A DNA stretch of 64,000 bases from Omphalotus guepiniiformis (taxonomy: Eukaryota > Basidiomycota > Agaricomycetes > Agaricales > Omphalotaceae), in assembly GCA_028554645.1 (NCBI GenBank), contig JAQOOI010000073.1, positions 992,001-1,056,000 of the forward strand, in the 5' to 3' direction. Shown piece after piece: positions 22,901 through 35,389 of the stretch. The first letter of the stretch is position 1, and each line of letters begins with the position of its first letter. The notes under the pieces are model-generated. The model ran no database searches, was not told where the DNA came from, and saw only the letters and a program-made list of their open reading frames with translations. The position numbers and the translations under genes are program-made.

Positions 22901-24532
22901 CGAGATTCGTAAGGTTTTCGTCATCGACGCACCGCTTGGCTTGGTGTTTGACGAGCCTACGATCCGTGGACTCGCTGGTGCTGTAGAGCAATTACGCAAT
23001 GCTGATCTTGGACTCTCAAATGCTATCCCGGCAGCTGCTGAGGCTAGCGGCGACCTATCAGTTCCGCGCGCTACAGTCAAGAAGGCAAGTGTAGCGCCGA
23101 TGGCGTATGGTCAGGATTTGGACAACCTGCTACCGAAGCTGCGTGAGACTTACGCACCCCTCCCAAACGATTTCCCTACCAAATCCCTCACTGTTTTCTT
23201 GACTGGTGCTACCGGCTTCCTCGGAGCATTCGTTTTGCGCGATTTGCTATCACGGAAGGAGCGAGTGAAGAAAGTGATCTGTTTGGTCCGAGCTGCGGAT
23301 GCCTCAAAAGGTCTGCAAAGACTGAAGGAGGGATCTTTCGACCGAGGTGTCTGGGATGATGCATGGGTCACAAGCGGTAGACTAGAGATTGTTATCGGTG
23401 ACCTGGGTCTTGAACACTTTGGTCTGGGCGAGCATTGGGATAGGATAAGCGCTGAGGCTGATGTGGTCTTGCATAATGGCGCACTTGTTCGTATAGAAGT
23501 CTTTCTTGGAGGCTGTTTCATTGCTCATTTGGTTTCTCATAGGTTCACTGGGTCTATCCGTACGAGAAGCTGCGCTCACCGAATGTGTTAGGGACATTGA
23601 CCGCCACAGAGCTTGCAGCCACAACGAAGCCGAAGCTTTTCGTCTTCGTCTCGTCGACGTCGGATATAGATACGGAGCATTACGTTCAATTGTCGGAATC
23701 ACTTGCACTTGGTCGTTCCAATCGTAAAGGTGTACCTGAGGACGACAATCTCGAAGGGGCTAGGCATTCATTGAAGACTGGCTATGGTCAGACTAAGTGG
23801 GTTGCTGAGAAACTGCTATTTGAGGCTGGCAAACGTGGTCTGAGAGGACATATCGTACGACCTGGATACGTTGTTGGTGATTCTAAGACTGCAGGTTAGT
23901 ACCGCAATGTCTCTTGTGCTTCAAAGTGCCTACTGACTTGTATTTAACTCGATGTGTTAGTCACGAACACCGACGATTTCGTCTGGCGAATGGTGAAGGG
24001 ATGCGTCCAACTGGGTCTGGTACCAGACATCAACAACACGGTGAATATGGTCCCAGTCGATCATGTTGCTCTTTGTACCGCTCTAGCGGCCGTGCATCCG
24101 CTTCCAAATGCCGCGCAATCCGTGCTGCACATCACCGCACGGCCACTTCCAACATTCAACAGTATGTTGTCATCGCTCGCTCAATACGGCTTTGAGACCA
24201 AGCCTTGCGAGTACGTTGTCTGGCGACGCAAACTTGAACAGCACGTCATGGAAGTGCAGGACAACGCACTCTATCCTCTTCTTCATTTCGTCCTTGATGA
24301 CCTACCTACAAGTACGAAGGCGCCGGATCTCGATGATGCCAATACTTGTGCGCTCATGAGCCCACACGTATCAGATCCTAATATGACGGTGTCGGATGAA
24401 TTGATGGGCAAGTACCTATCATGGCTTGTGAGAGCGGGTTTCTTGCCACCTCCTTCTGTTGAGTCTCCGCAGAGATTTCTGCCGGAACTCGGAGGTGGGG
24501 TCATTAAGGCGGCTGGACGCAGCGGAGCATGA
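19935..24532 (+). CDS. LYS2: L-2-aminoadipate reductase (NRPS-like)
   Basis: Converts L-2-aminoadipate to its 6-semialdehyde in the fungal lysine pathway, using ATP, a phosphopantetheine arm and NADPH. ATG 19935 ('[13 protein letters not shown]') begins a condensation-like N-terminal region ('[20 protein letters not shown]'). The adenylation domain follows, with '[16 protein letters not shown]' (P-loop-like A3), '[12 protein letters not shown]' (A5) and '[14 protein letters not shown]' (A7). Next is the carrier domain '[17 protein letters not shown]', with the Ser that receives phosphopantetheine. The reductase domain ends the protein: '[15 protein letters not shown]' and '[14 protein letters not shown]' (catalytic Tyr and Lys). 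The length of about 1,400 residues is normal for LYS2. Short introns lie near 21030, 21525, 22595, 23495 and 23895. It needs the Lys5 transferase for activation, which is not in this window. Confidence 0.95.
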
Positions 24533-25041
24533 ACATCAAAGAACGAAGAATTTGCATCAAATACTAAAAGCCTTCACAGAACGCAAACCTCATTGTATTA
24601 GGATCAACTAAAATCTATATAGAATAATACTTACTGGCTTCTGGTCTCCGTGTAACTCTGTGAGATAATTTTATACGAGGTTAAGGGCGTTCGCTATCTA
24701 CTATGAACTATTTAGCCACAATCCAATTGCCGCTAAAGCAGTATGTGAAAAGTTATTTGAGCCAAAGCGCCCGTGTCTTGTTTGCCATCATCTCCCATTC
24801 CTCACAAACGCGACCGAACAAAATTTGACTCGAAGGAAGGCATAACATAGTACAGTACAGGTTTCTGTCTGTAAACCCGTCTTCTTTCTTTACACGTCGT
24901 GGCTCGAAGCGTCTGTACGAGTTTGATTGTAAGGAACTCACAGCCACAAGTTTGCAAGTCGATATCGCGCACTCATCCAAAACGGCGTCCAGGAAAGTTA
25001 GTTTGGCGAAGCTGAAGTCCAGGGATAGGGAGGCTGGACAG
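24533..25041. other. Spacer between LYS2 and GCN1
   Basis: About 500 bp of mostly A/T-rich sequence holds the LYS2 3' region and the GCN1 promoter. Upstream of 25042 the GCN1 frame stays open without an ATG, back past 24952, so an additional 5' exon may lie here. Confidence 0.35.
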
Positions 25042-28000
25042 ATGAATAAACCGGATATACAGTCCTGGTTGTCTGGAGCTGGAGATTTCGATTCAGATGG
25101 TTCTTCTAAATCCTCGTGGCAGCGAGATCAAGTCCTTCAGGACTGGCCGAAGTCTTTGCACTTTGCACAGAATATCTTACTAGAGAGCAAAACCAGTATA
25201 CGGACTACTTTTTTACGGGAAGAGATACTGCCTTTGGCAAAGCATGGAGGTGTGCCGTATGATTTCCTTCTATCTCCTGCTAGGATTCATCATCGTATAT
25301 CTCCTACAGATCTAAGTCTTTCTCAGGTGCTGGATGTCTTCAAACTATTGACTTTGACATATCCAAGGTATGCAGATGGCCCATCAAGGGAAATGGTCGA
25401 AGTAGTGGGAATGGAACTAGTTCGAAGAGATGAGCTGAGAGGGACTGAAAAAGGCCCTGTTGATGAACAAAAGATGGGCGTCACAGAACAGATCTTGGGT
25501 TGGTTATCGAATGAGGTCTCCCGTATAGCCAAACGCGGGTCATCCAGGTATGCTCAACGTTTTATCTCGCGGTCAAACACGTATCGAAACTAACTGTATG
25601 GACAGCTCCTACGCGCCTTCTGATCTCTTCGTTCTTCTTAGTTGGTCTTGTGGCTTGTATAAAGTATGCCTTGAAACGAACTCGCAATTTACGGACTCTC
25701 GCTCCTGGCAGTCCCTTGTTGGATCACTGGCTTTACTATTGGACATGATTTACGAATCCGACCGAGCGAAACCATCTTTGAAGAACGGTGCACTCGTTCA
25801 TACGCGGCGTGCTTTGCGTTCAGTACGTGCAAAGCTGGCAACGTCCGTCATGACAGCGTGTTGACATGTCAGTAGGCCGGTGACAAAATACCAACTTTGA
25901 TATCTACCTTGTTGACTCACGTCAAATCCAGTCAAGTGCCACTGCGATTTGTGCAGTTGATAGGCGTCTCTGTCAGTGTTCTCATTCGGTTGAAGAATAT
26001 GAAAGAAGAGTCGACGGCTCGATTGCCTGAAGATATCAAGGCATGTTCTTCCTATCTATTTCTGACATTGCTTCGCTCACAATCAAGAGAGAAGTGTTAG
26101 CCCTATATGCTAACTACATCTTGATGTCCAAGGCCACGGTACCAAGTCATACTTTGGTGCGTGTCTGTACTTTATTCAGTAATCGTAGCTATTGATGCCC
26201 GTCTAGACATCTCTGCGGGATCTTATCCAAGTATTTTTCACTGAGGAAGACTTTACGGGCACTATTCTACCGACCGCGGAAAAAGCACTCCTTCGTTCAC
26301 CCGAATACTCACTAGACAGTACGCAATAGTATTCATTTGCAGATTGACAATAACTAATCTTACTCCAGTCTTGATTGATTTCTTCAAGGCGTACCCCCAT
26401 CCTCTGGATTCGGAATCATTCAAGCGTGTTCTTACTCAAATCCTCAATAGCGCGAAATCAAGCAACCCTTCTATCCGTGCTTCTTCCGTTTCCCTCTTCA
26501 AATCCCTACTTTCCACCAACACTTCGGAGTCCAATCTCTCCCTCGCAGTTGACGAAATTCTCATACTTCCTAAAACAGGCAAAACCTCAGGTCCCGACCA
26601 TCGGATTGCCCTTTACTCCATGCTGGCCTCTCTACCCCCTTCCCAAAGTATCTCATCAAGCATCACACAAGTAACGCCTCCCCTGCTAGCGAAAGAGACT
26701 CATGAAGGTTCAGTGACGATTCTGGCTGCTGCCCTTTCCATACACGTTGGATTCCTTCTGCAAAAGAACGTCACGCTTCCATCCGAAGTCCCTGCTTTAA
26801 TTGCAAAGGAGATGGCGAATATCAAGCCAGGAGTGAGGAGAGCATTCTGCGTCTTGGCAGGGAATGCCATCTGGGGAAGCGGTGAGGGTACGGGGCAGGC
26901 GAAAAACACGGAAGCGGTGTCTGCTTTCGCGAATGCGATCCTACCTGCATTGGAGAATAGCTTGAAGATCGTGTCGGGGAATCCAGTGAACGCGTCCGCA
27001 GGGCCGCTTGAAGCGTATGTAGCGGTGGCTGTGTTGCTCGGACCGCTCTCGCGTTCCGGGAAGTTTGGTAAGTTCTTTGCTGTGTTTTGGGTCTCACAGC
27101 TGAACTCTTATGCCCAGACGATACTATCTCGAGGAACGCTGTGATCCAAGCCATTCGTACTACATCGACCAAACCTTCATTCTTACTTTGGGACAAGGTG
27201 TACCAAAAGATTACAGAGGAGGAAGACGAGAAATGGCTGTTAAGGGCTTGTGATGCTGCGCTGTTGCTCTTCCGCGACGACGTCAGTAAAAATGAGGCCT
27301 TCAGGTGAGTACTGTATATCTTTGCTTCTGACCTTTTATTCTGGAATTCATGTCTCTCCATCGCTCGCGCTCAGAACTCAGCTTGGTTTAGTGTTCCTGC
27401 AATTGGCAGTAAATGGAATTACCCCAGAAATACGGAAAAATGTGTATAGTTCTTTGTCGGCCACGACTGTCCTTCATCCAAAATTGACCAATCGTATGGT
27501 TCACGATGCTGTATCAGTATTCCTGTCCCGCGGTCAGCCACCGTCGACCGACGAAAAACCTTGGCGCAAAGAAACCCGCTTATCCGGACTACTGTTGTGT
27601 GCTGTTACCTTTGGTAGTGAGGTAGATATGCAGACAAGGGAGGACGCCATAGTCGATTCCATTGTTCTTGCTCACCACGAGCTTGTAGGTGAGCACTTTT
27701 GATGCTTGATAAGATGCTTCTCTAAATGTTTCCATCAGGCGGACTCTCAAGGCAAACATGGATTGACATGTGTCAAAAAGCCAACAGCGATCCACGAGAA
27801 ATCATTCAGCGGAACACTGACAAGCTTGTAAAACTCATTCTGGATGCCTGCGCGCCGGATCCTAAGGTATCTTCTTCCCCAGAGCTTTCAGTCTAGTTAC
27901 TGAGAATTGTCACTGTAGCATGGATTTCCAGAGGCAAGTTATCGGGCTGTTACCACCCTGGTATTCGTCGCTCCAGACATTGCGTTACCAAAGATAATGG

Positions 28001-31000
28001 ACCAGCTACGCGAGGACATTAACATCAGCACAATCGACTCTCTGACCGAGATAGATTTTGGTGTGTGGTCTACACCAGAGGGTACGGCTTATGTTGATGG
28101 CAAGTGGCTTCACTCCCTCCACCTTCCCATGCGACTGATTGTAACACATGTCTTCAGTTCTGTCCACGACGAAGGACGAGGTAAAGGAAAGAAAGGGCAA
28201 AGATGCCGAAATTTCCCGATGGGAAGACGATGTCAGGAAGTCTCTCGCAAATAAGAAGGCCGCAAAATCACCCGCCACACTGAACAAGCAGCAGCAGGCG
28301 CTCGTACAAGCTCAGTTAACGAAAGAATCCGAGATTCGTCGTAAAGTGGAAACGATCAAGCGTCGCTTGGAACGCGGGTTACACTTCATTCGAAGCTTAA
28401 TAGCTACGTCCGTGCATGAATTCCGGGTGTATATTTCCCCAATTGTGACTCTGTTACTCGACGCTGCACTGAGTAAAGGGTACTTGTTAGTGGGCCAGCT
28501 GGCTTTTGACATTTATTTAGTAAGCACATTTTGAAGCTAATTTTGGGTTTTTGACGTATCCATGCTGTCACAGGAATTGGCACAGTGCTGCTCAGAGCGA
28601 CTTGATACTATCCGTAAATGGATGGGCGTGGCGACGTTGCGATGCCTAAGGGCAGACACCGTTCCCGAAGGATTAAAAGCCGAACCGCTAGGTCGTATGT
28701 GTGGAATTTTAAAACTGCATTTATACTGTTCTAAAAGTGCGCGCGATTGTAGAGCTTGTCCTTCGTGTGCTACACCGATTGCGTTTCCTTTCGGAGCAGA
28801 CACCGTTTGACTCAGCGACCTTCTCTTATATTTTCCCTCTGATCCGTTATATCGTGCTGCAAGGAGGCATTGCTACTGAAGAAGCCGATGAAGCACTGGA
28901 GCAAGTGGCCGTCGCACAAGATATCATTAAATTCCACTGCGGGGAATGTACGTGCACAAGTCAATGCTATCTCTCGATTTTTTTAGATTTTTGACCACCC
29001 ATGTAGTCTCGGACGTAGCATTCCCCCGTAAACAGACGCTGGAGCTGCTGATTCATATCGTTCGCCTACAGCCCAAGATAAGCAAGGACGCGTCCTCATC
29101 CTTGATCGAACTTGGCGAAGCTATCCACGGATCTGCGCTTAAAGAAGAAGTCGACGTTCTCGTCCGTGGAACTCTGCATCAAGAAGTTTATGTGCGAAAT
29201 TCCTGCTTGCAGACACTTCAAGTACGTTACTAGTTGCTGTAACATCTACTGAGCCTCATCAGAATTTAAGCCGTTTGACTTAACGGAACTTGATTGGTCT
29301 CCTGAGCTTTGGATCGCCTGTCATGATGATGATGAGCAAAACGCTCGCCTTGCACACCATCTCTGGGAGGACAATGGCCTTGATGTTCCACAGTCATACC
29401 TTGGACAGCTATTAAATTATTTGGGTGAGTACTGTCATGAACCTTCCAACGTACTGTGTAACAGAATCATGTCTAGGACATGATAATGCCTATGTCCGGT
29501 CGAGTGTTGCTGTCGCTATCGCTGAGGCCGTCGAACACTGGCCACAGAGCATCAAGCAAACAGTGGCTGAGTTGCAGGATTATTACCGTGATAAGGTGTG
29601 TACAGAAAGCCTTCCATTTTCTCTTCACTAATGCTGTTGTCACATAGGCGAAGATTTTAGCACCTGAATATGACCAATATGTAAGCCTGCTGCTTTATCC
29701 CTGAAAATCCTTCAATAACGTTTTTTTATGGAATGCTCATCACACAAAGCCTCGACAGAACTGATCCGTGGCAAGCGCGGGTTGCCACCTCTCGAACCTT
29801 CCAGCTACTAGCACCGTTCTTCTCCGATGCTGAGGTGGTGCCATTCTTCCATTTCTTAATCCAAGACGAAGCTCTCAGCGACCGCACATCTGAAGTGAGA
29901 AAAGGGATGCTTACTGCAGGAACAACTGTCATCGACATCCATGGTGCTTCCTGTATTGCTGGACTGATCGCTATGTTCGAGGAGCATCTCAGTCAGCCTA
30001 CTCCTGCTACTGAAAGTGGTGACTACGTCAAGGAAGCAGTTGTTATCTTATTTGGTCGTGTTGCTCGACATTTAGATGCTGCCGACACACGCATCCCCGC
30101 TATTGTGGATCGCCTGGTTGAAGCACTGAAGACACCGTCTGAGCAAGTACAAATCGCTGTCTCAGAGTGTCTGTCTCCTCTTGTCAAGGTCATGGGGCCC
30201 AAAGCAGGAACTTTGGTGGACAAATTGTTAGACGATCTGTCCAATGCGCCGAAGTACGCAGCTCGCAGAGGTGCCGCCTATGGTCTAGCTGGAGTTATCC
30301 GAGGAACCGGTATATCAGGCATGAAGGAGTACAACATCATTGGAAAGCTCCGTTTGGCGACGGAAGACAAGAAACGGTATGAATCGCGTCAAGGAGTCAT
30401 GTTCGCGTTCGAGACACTGTCGAGCACCCTCGGTCGTCTATTTGAGCCATACATTACATATGTCCTCCCTTTACTTCTGTCTGCCTTCGGAGACTCAACT
30501 ACAGATGTCCGTGAAGCCACTCAAGACGCAGCACGAATAATTATGGGCAATTTGTCAGGATACGGTGTCAAACTCATTTTGCCTTCATTGCTGTCTGGTC
30601 TCGATGAGAAACAGTGGCGTACCAAGAAAGGTTCCATTGAGCTTCTGGGCATGATGGCCTACTGCTCTCCCCGTCAGCTTTCACTGTCGCTTCCAATTGT
30701 CATCCCTCGTTTGACAGGCGTTTTGACCGACTCTCATGCTCAAGTACGAGCTGCCGCTAACAAGAGTTTGAAGCAGTTCGGTGAAGTCATCAGTAATCCT
30801 GAGATCCAAGCCCTGGTTCCCGTCCTTCTCAAGGCAATGGTTGATCCATCCAAGACCCCAAATGCACTCTCCGGCCTCTTGAAGACGTCGTTCATGCATT
30901 ACATCGATCATTCGTCGCTGGCGCTGGTTAGTCTGAGAAGTATTACTCTCCTTTACTATTGCTTATTTTTGACCCACGTCTAGGTCATTCCTATCATTGA

Positions 31001-34000
31001 GCGAGGTCTACGGGAACGAGGTGCAGATGTCAAGAAGAAAGCTGCACAAATTGTTGGCAATTTAGCATCACTAACTGACTCGAAAGATTTCGTGCCCTAT
31101 CTCTCGCAGCTTCTACCACTCGTCCATGTTGTCCTCGTTGATCCAGTACCCGAAGCCCGAGCTACGGCTGCGAAAGCGTTAGGAACTTTGGTCGAACGGC
31201 TGGGAGAGATTCATTTCCCTGACCTTGTACCAGGCTTGCTTCGCACACTCAAAACGGATACCTCCGGCGTGGATAGGCAGGGTGCAGCGCAAGGCCTTAG
31301 TGAAGTGTTATCTGGACTGGGAATGGAGCGCTTGGAAGGCCTTCTCCCGGATATCATTGCAAATGCTCAATCTCCTCGTGCAACCGTTCGCGAGGGATTC
31401 ATGTCACTCTTAGTATTCTTGCCGGCAACATTTGGAACTCGCTTCCAGCCTCATTTACCTAAAATCATTCCCCCCATTCTCAGTGGTCTTTCTGACACGG
31501 AAGAATACGTTAGAGACGCATCTATGCGTGCTGGACGAATGGTCATCACGAATTATTCGAACAAAGCAATTGACTTACTTCTTCCCGAGCTCGAAAGCGG
31601 CATGTTTGATCCTGGTTGGCGTATCCGAGTATGTCTCAATGGAATGATTAACATTGACCTCCTTTCGCTCATCAGTTGCGTTTGAATAGCATGCTTCTAT
31701 CACACTCGTCGGGGAACTACTGTTCAAGGTTTCGGGTATCACTGGTAAACCTTCAGACATAGACGAAGAAGAAGAGAATGTCATCGAAGCTACAGCTGTA
31801 GAAGCTTCTCGACGTGCTCTTGTCGATGTCCTTGGTGTGGAGCGTCGTGATCGTCTCCTCGCTGCATTGTACCTTGTTCGACAAGATGGTGTAGTAACAG
31901 TCCGACAATCTTCTATTCAGATTTGGAAGGCATTGGTTCACAATACTCCCCGAACTGGTTTGTCCTCTCATCTAAAATCTGTGGACTTATTTCTGACATT
32001 TACGCTAAGTACGGGAGATTCTTCCTGAGCTCATCAATCAGATCATCACGCTGAGTGCAAGTACTGAGTTTGAACAGGAAGAGGTACATCCTTTCATTCG
32101 CAGCTATATAGTATCTCTTGTTCACTTTAGTCACAGACTGCCGGACGGACTATTGCTGAGCTCTGCAAGAAGTTCGGCGAGCGTATCATTGGGGATATCA
32201 TCCCCATCCTACGATCTAAGGTCAATTCCACTGATCCGCGATCCAGGGAGGGTGTTTGTCTGGTGCTATGCGAGATCATGTACGTTTTGACGTCCACCTC
32301 TTTTCATCGCGGCTACTGACCTTCTGGTAGGGAGAACTCGACTGATTCCCAGCGTGAAGATCATGAAGACGAGATCATCTCGATGGTCCGTATCTGTCTG
32401 GTAGATGATGAGACTAATGTACGGTCCGCCGCTGCCAAAGCATTCGATATCTTGCAAGAGCACATTGGCGCCAAGGCTATTGACCAGACCATACCCACTC
32501 TTCTGGAAGCACTTCGCCAGCCAGGCAAAGGTTCAGGTACTGCGTTGCAAGCTCTTCGTGAGGTCATGAGTGTAACTGTTTTTCATTACTGGAGTGTTTC
32601 TTACAACTGAGTTGTGTGCCCGTAGGTTCGCTCTAGTACGGTATTCCCCGTACTCATACCAACATTGACTGCTATACCAATGACTGTGTTCAATGCTCGA
32701 GCGCTGGCGTCGCTCGTGACTGTTGCTGGAAATGCACTAAGTAAACGACTGACTGTAATCATGAACGCGCTTGTGAAAGTGATCGAGGGAGAGCCAGATG
32801 AGGAACTCCGAGAAGCCGTAGACGAAGCTCTCAGAGCGCTTCTAGGATCAATTTGCGACGCAGAAGGTCTCAACACGCTCATGATGCTGCTCTTGGGATG
32901 GTAGGACTGATGTACATATACAATTGAATATTAACTAATAACTCTACAGGTCAAAGCATGACACACCAAAGCGGCGCGTTAGCGCATTCGAGCTTTTCGC
33001 TATCTTCTGCGAAGAGACCAGCCTCGACACTTCTCTGTATCGTATTGATTGGATTCGTCAACTCATCTCTTCCATGGAAGACAACGAAAAGCCGGTGCAC
33101 ACTGCCGCTCAACACTCACTCGATGTGTTTGTCAAGTCTCTCCCAAAAGACGAACTGGAGCCGCTTGTTGTTCCCCTTCGCCGAAGTATAGAGGGGACTG
33201 GAACCGCTGGTCACCACGTCGACGTCCCTGGATTCAGTTTACCAAAAGGCATAGCGCCAACTGTTCCCCTTATCATTGCTGGATTGACCACTGGCAGCAA
33301 CGAACAACGTGAAGCTGCCGCATATGCAATCGGTGACCTCGTTGAGCGCACTTCGCCTGACTCATTCAAGCCTTTCGTCGTTCCATTTACGGGTCCTCTT
33401 ATTCGCGTTGCAACACAAGCCACGACCTATCCGGCTGGTGTTAAGACCGGAATATTGAGTGCATTGACAAGTATGCTCGAGCGCATCCCTCTACTCGTCA
33501 AGCCGTTCTTCCCACAGTTGCAGAGAACATTTGTGAAGAGTGCTAGCGATCCTTCTTCAGTCGTAGTGCGGACGCGTGCTGCTAAAGCCCTAGGGGTGTT
33601 GATGCGCAACCAGCCCCGTGTGGATCCTGTGGTGACAGAGCTAATAGGTGGTGTAAGAACTTCGGAAGAGACAATTGGGACTAGCTTGGTGTTGGCACTG
33701 GCCAATGTAATTGAAGGCGCGGGGAAGAATGTGGGAGAGAAGGCAAAAGAAGCTAGCGTGGAACTTGTCACAGAGGCATTCAAGGAATCTCATGATGGTA
33801 CAGTTGTATCCCTGCCTTTCTTTCAGTTTTTTCTCATATACGCTCATGGTTATAGAATCCTATATTCAATCGATAGCAGCCTTGGTGGTATCTTTGTCGA
33901 CGTCTCCCGACTTGCTACAACCTGTGGTCGAGTACGGTTGTTTCTATTTTGGGACTCAGGCAGTTACTGACCTCTGGTTTTACAGGAATTACCTGGTTGG

Positions 34001-34202
34001 TGGCACTCTTGCCTCCCCTATCTCATCTCAAGTCATCCTCGCGGTCCTCGAATCAAGCTCCGAAGCACCAGAGAAGGGCGAAAATCTCTTCGAAAGCCTG
34101 GGTCTCATGGCAAGTGTGACACAAAAGGTTCATGAGAGTTGCGCTAGTGAGAGACCGAATATCGCTAGGCCAGCGAGGGAAGCTAGGGAGTTGTTGAGGT
34201 AA
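25042..34202 (+). CDS. GCN1: GCN1, ribosome-associated activator of the eIF2-alpha kinase GCN2
   Basis: Very large HEAT-repeat protein that sits on stalled or starved ribosomes and passes the uncharged-tRNA signal to GCN2, switching on general amino-acid control. The gene spans 9.2 kb with about 25 short introns, giving about 2,500 residues, the usual GCN1 size. HEAT repeats run throughout. The most diagnostic part is the eEF3-like block around 30170-31680: 'KYAARRGAAYGLAGVIRGTG', 'RQGVMFAFETLSSTLGRLFE', 'RTKKGSIELLGMMAYCSPRQ', 'VKKKAAQIVGNLASLTDSKD', 'ARATAAKALGTLVERLGE'. The RWD-binding region that contacts GCN2 should lie just downstream of it. The start is uncertain: ATG 25042 is the first in-frame ATG, but open coding-like sequence extends upstream of it, so a first exon may be missing. 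The stop is TAA at 34200-34202. Confidence 0.93.
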
Positions 34203-35389
34203 TCGTGTACAAGTATTGGGTTAGTATTTTGATGTAAAAAGAACTTGGGCACAGATGTCCTGTTAGTTCAATCGCAATGTCACTCGCATTTTCACTGGTC
34301 GTCATTCATGTGAGGGAGAATGCAATATGCATTATATTTCATTTAAAAACACTCTTAATACATATATGGAGCTTAAGGAAAGTAGGTAAAGTTGCAACGA
34401 CATACCTGTAAATGGGTGTCAGTCACAGAAGAGACAAGAATTCAAAAAGTAGAAAGAATCAGCTGGCTGTTCTTAGTTTTTAATATGGAGAATCCTCATC
34501 GCCAAAGGCTCCAGAATTCATGGTGTATAGAATGTTCATCATAAAAGAAGTCTCAAACCAGGACTCACCATACTTAACAAACTCTAGCTCGAACAGGTTT
34601 TGGGACGTGATGAGATCTGTGCATTTGATTGGTTACCAGCGCGCAATGTTCTGATGAGAGACGACATTAGGATACATGCAAACACGAAACTTGGAGAGGA
34701 ATAAAAAGATTTCAGAGGTGCAACTGTTTGGCTGTGCTCTGCCGTTCGTCACTACCCATTAATGGGCTACGACTGGGGCGGCAAGAGATCATCATGAAGT
34801 GGCAACAGGAATAGTACTCACAGTTGAAAAACCTAGTGAGCTGTTCCACCAGGCTATACTTCGTGGCTATTGATATTGATATTGAATCTTGAGGACATTC
34901 GTTCACATGGGCGCCAAGTTGGAAAAAGACCGATCTTGAGGTTGAAGTGGAAGCAGGATGGAAGACGCAGAGTAAACACGATTCGCGAAAATTTAAGTTC
35001 CCTCGTTTTGGTCACGTGGATGTTTGCTTAGCTAAACCAGTCTAAATCCGCGCGGACTCTCCAGGCTCAGTGGCTGGAAGCCTGCAGTAAGTATGCACGG
35101 GCAGTGGTTGTCAATCGTTCAGTGCTCCAGTGCTTAAGTCATTGTATGGTCTAGAGGAAGACTTTTGGCAGGACTCGTTCAACAAATTCCTCCGGCAGAT
35201 TGATAAAAAAAACTACAATACAGTCAATTCAATATATTTTAACACAGATCACCTAGGCAGTGGTACATGATGTTACCGGAGTACAATGGATTATTGTTAC
35301 ATTATCAGAACCAGATATGTCAGATATAAGAGACCCTCAGGTAACAGCAGACTTGTATCAGAGGTATATGTGATGACATCCAGTGTGCA
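34203..35389. other. Intergenic region, possibly with a small multi-exon minus-strand gene
   Basis: No gene can be assigned with confidence. On -, between about 34910 and 34480, three short coding-like pieces are flanked by splice-like sites: 'KYSLVEQLTRFFN', then 'LITSQNLFELEFVKY', then a last exon 'AFGDEDSPY' ending in TAA at 34480-34482. The last intron (about 60 nt) joins in phase, but I could not close the one before it, nor find a clean ATG. The rest (34920-35389) shows nothing recognisable. Confidence 0.25.

Noticed and set aside
24952..25041. Extension of GCN1 to an upstream start at 24952
   Set aside because: The codon there is TTG, not used as a normal start in fungi. The extra residues may be coding through an upstream exon, so it is noted but not included.
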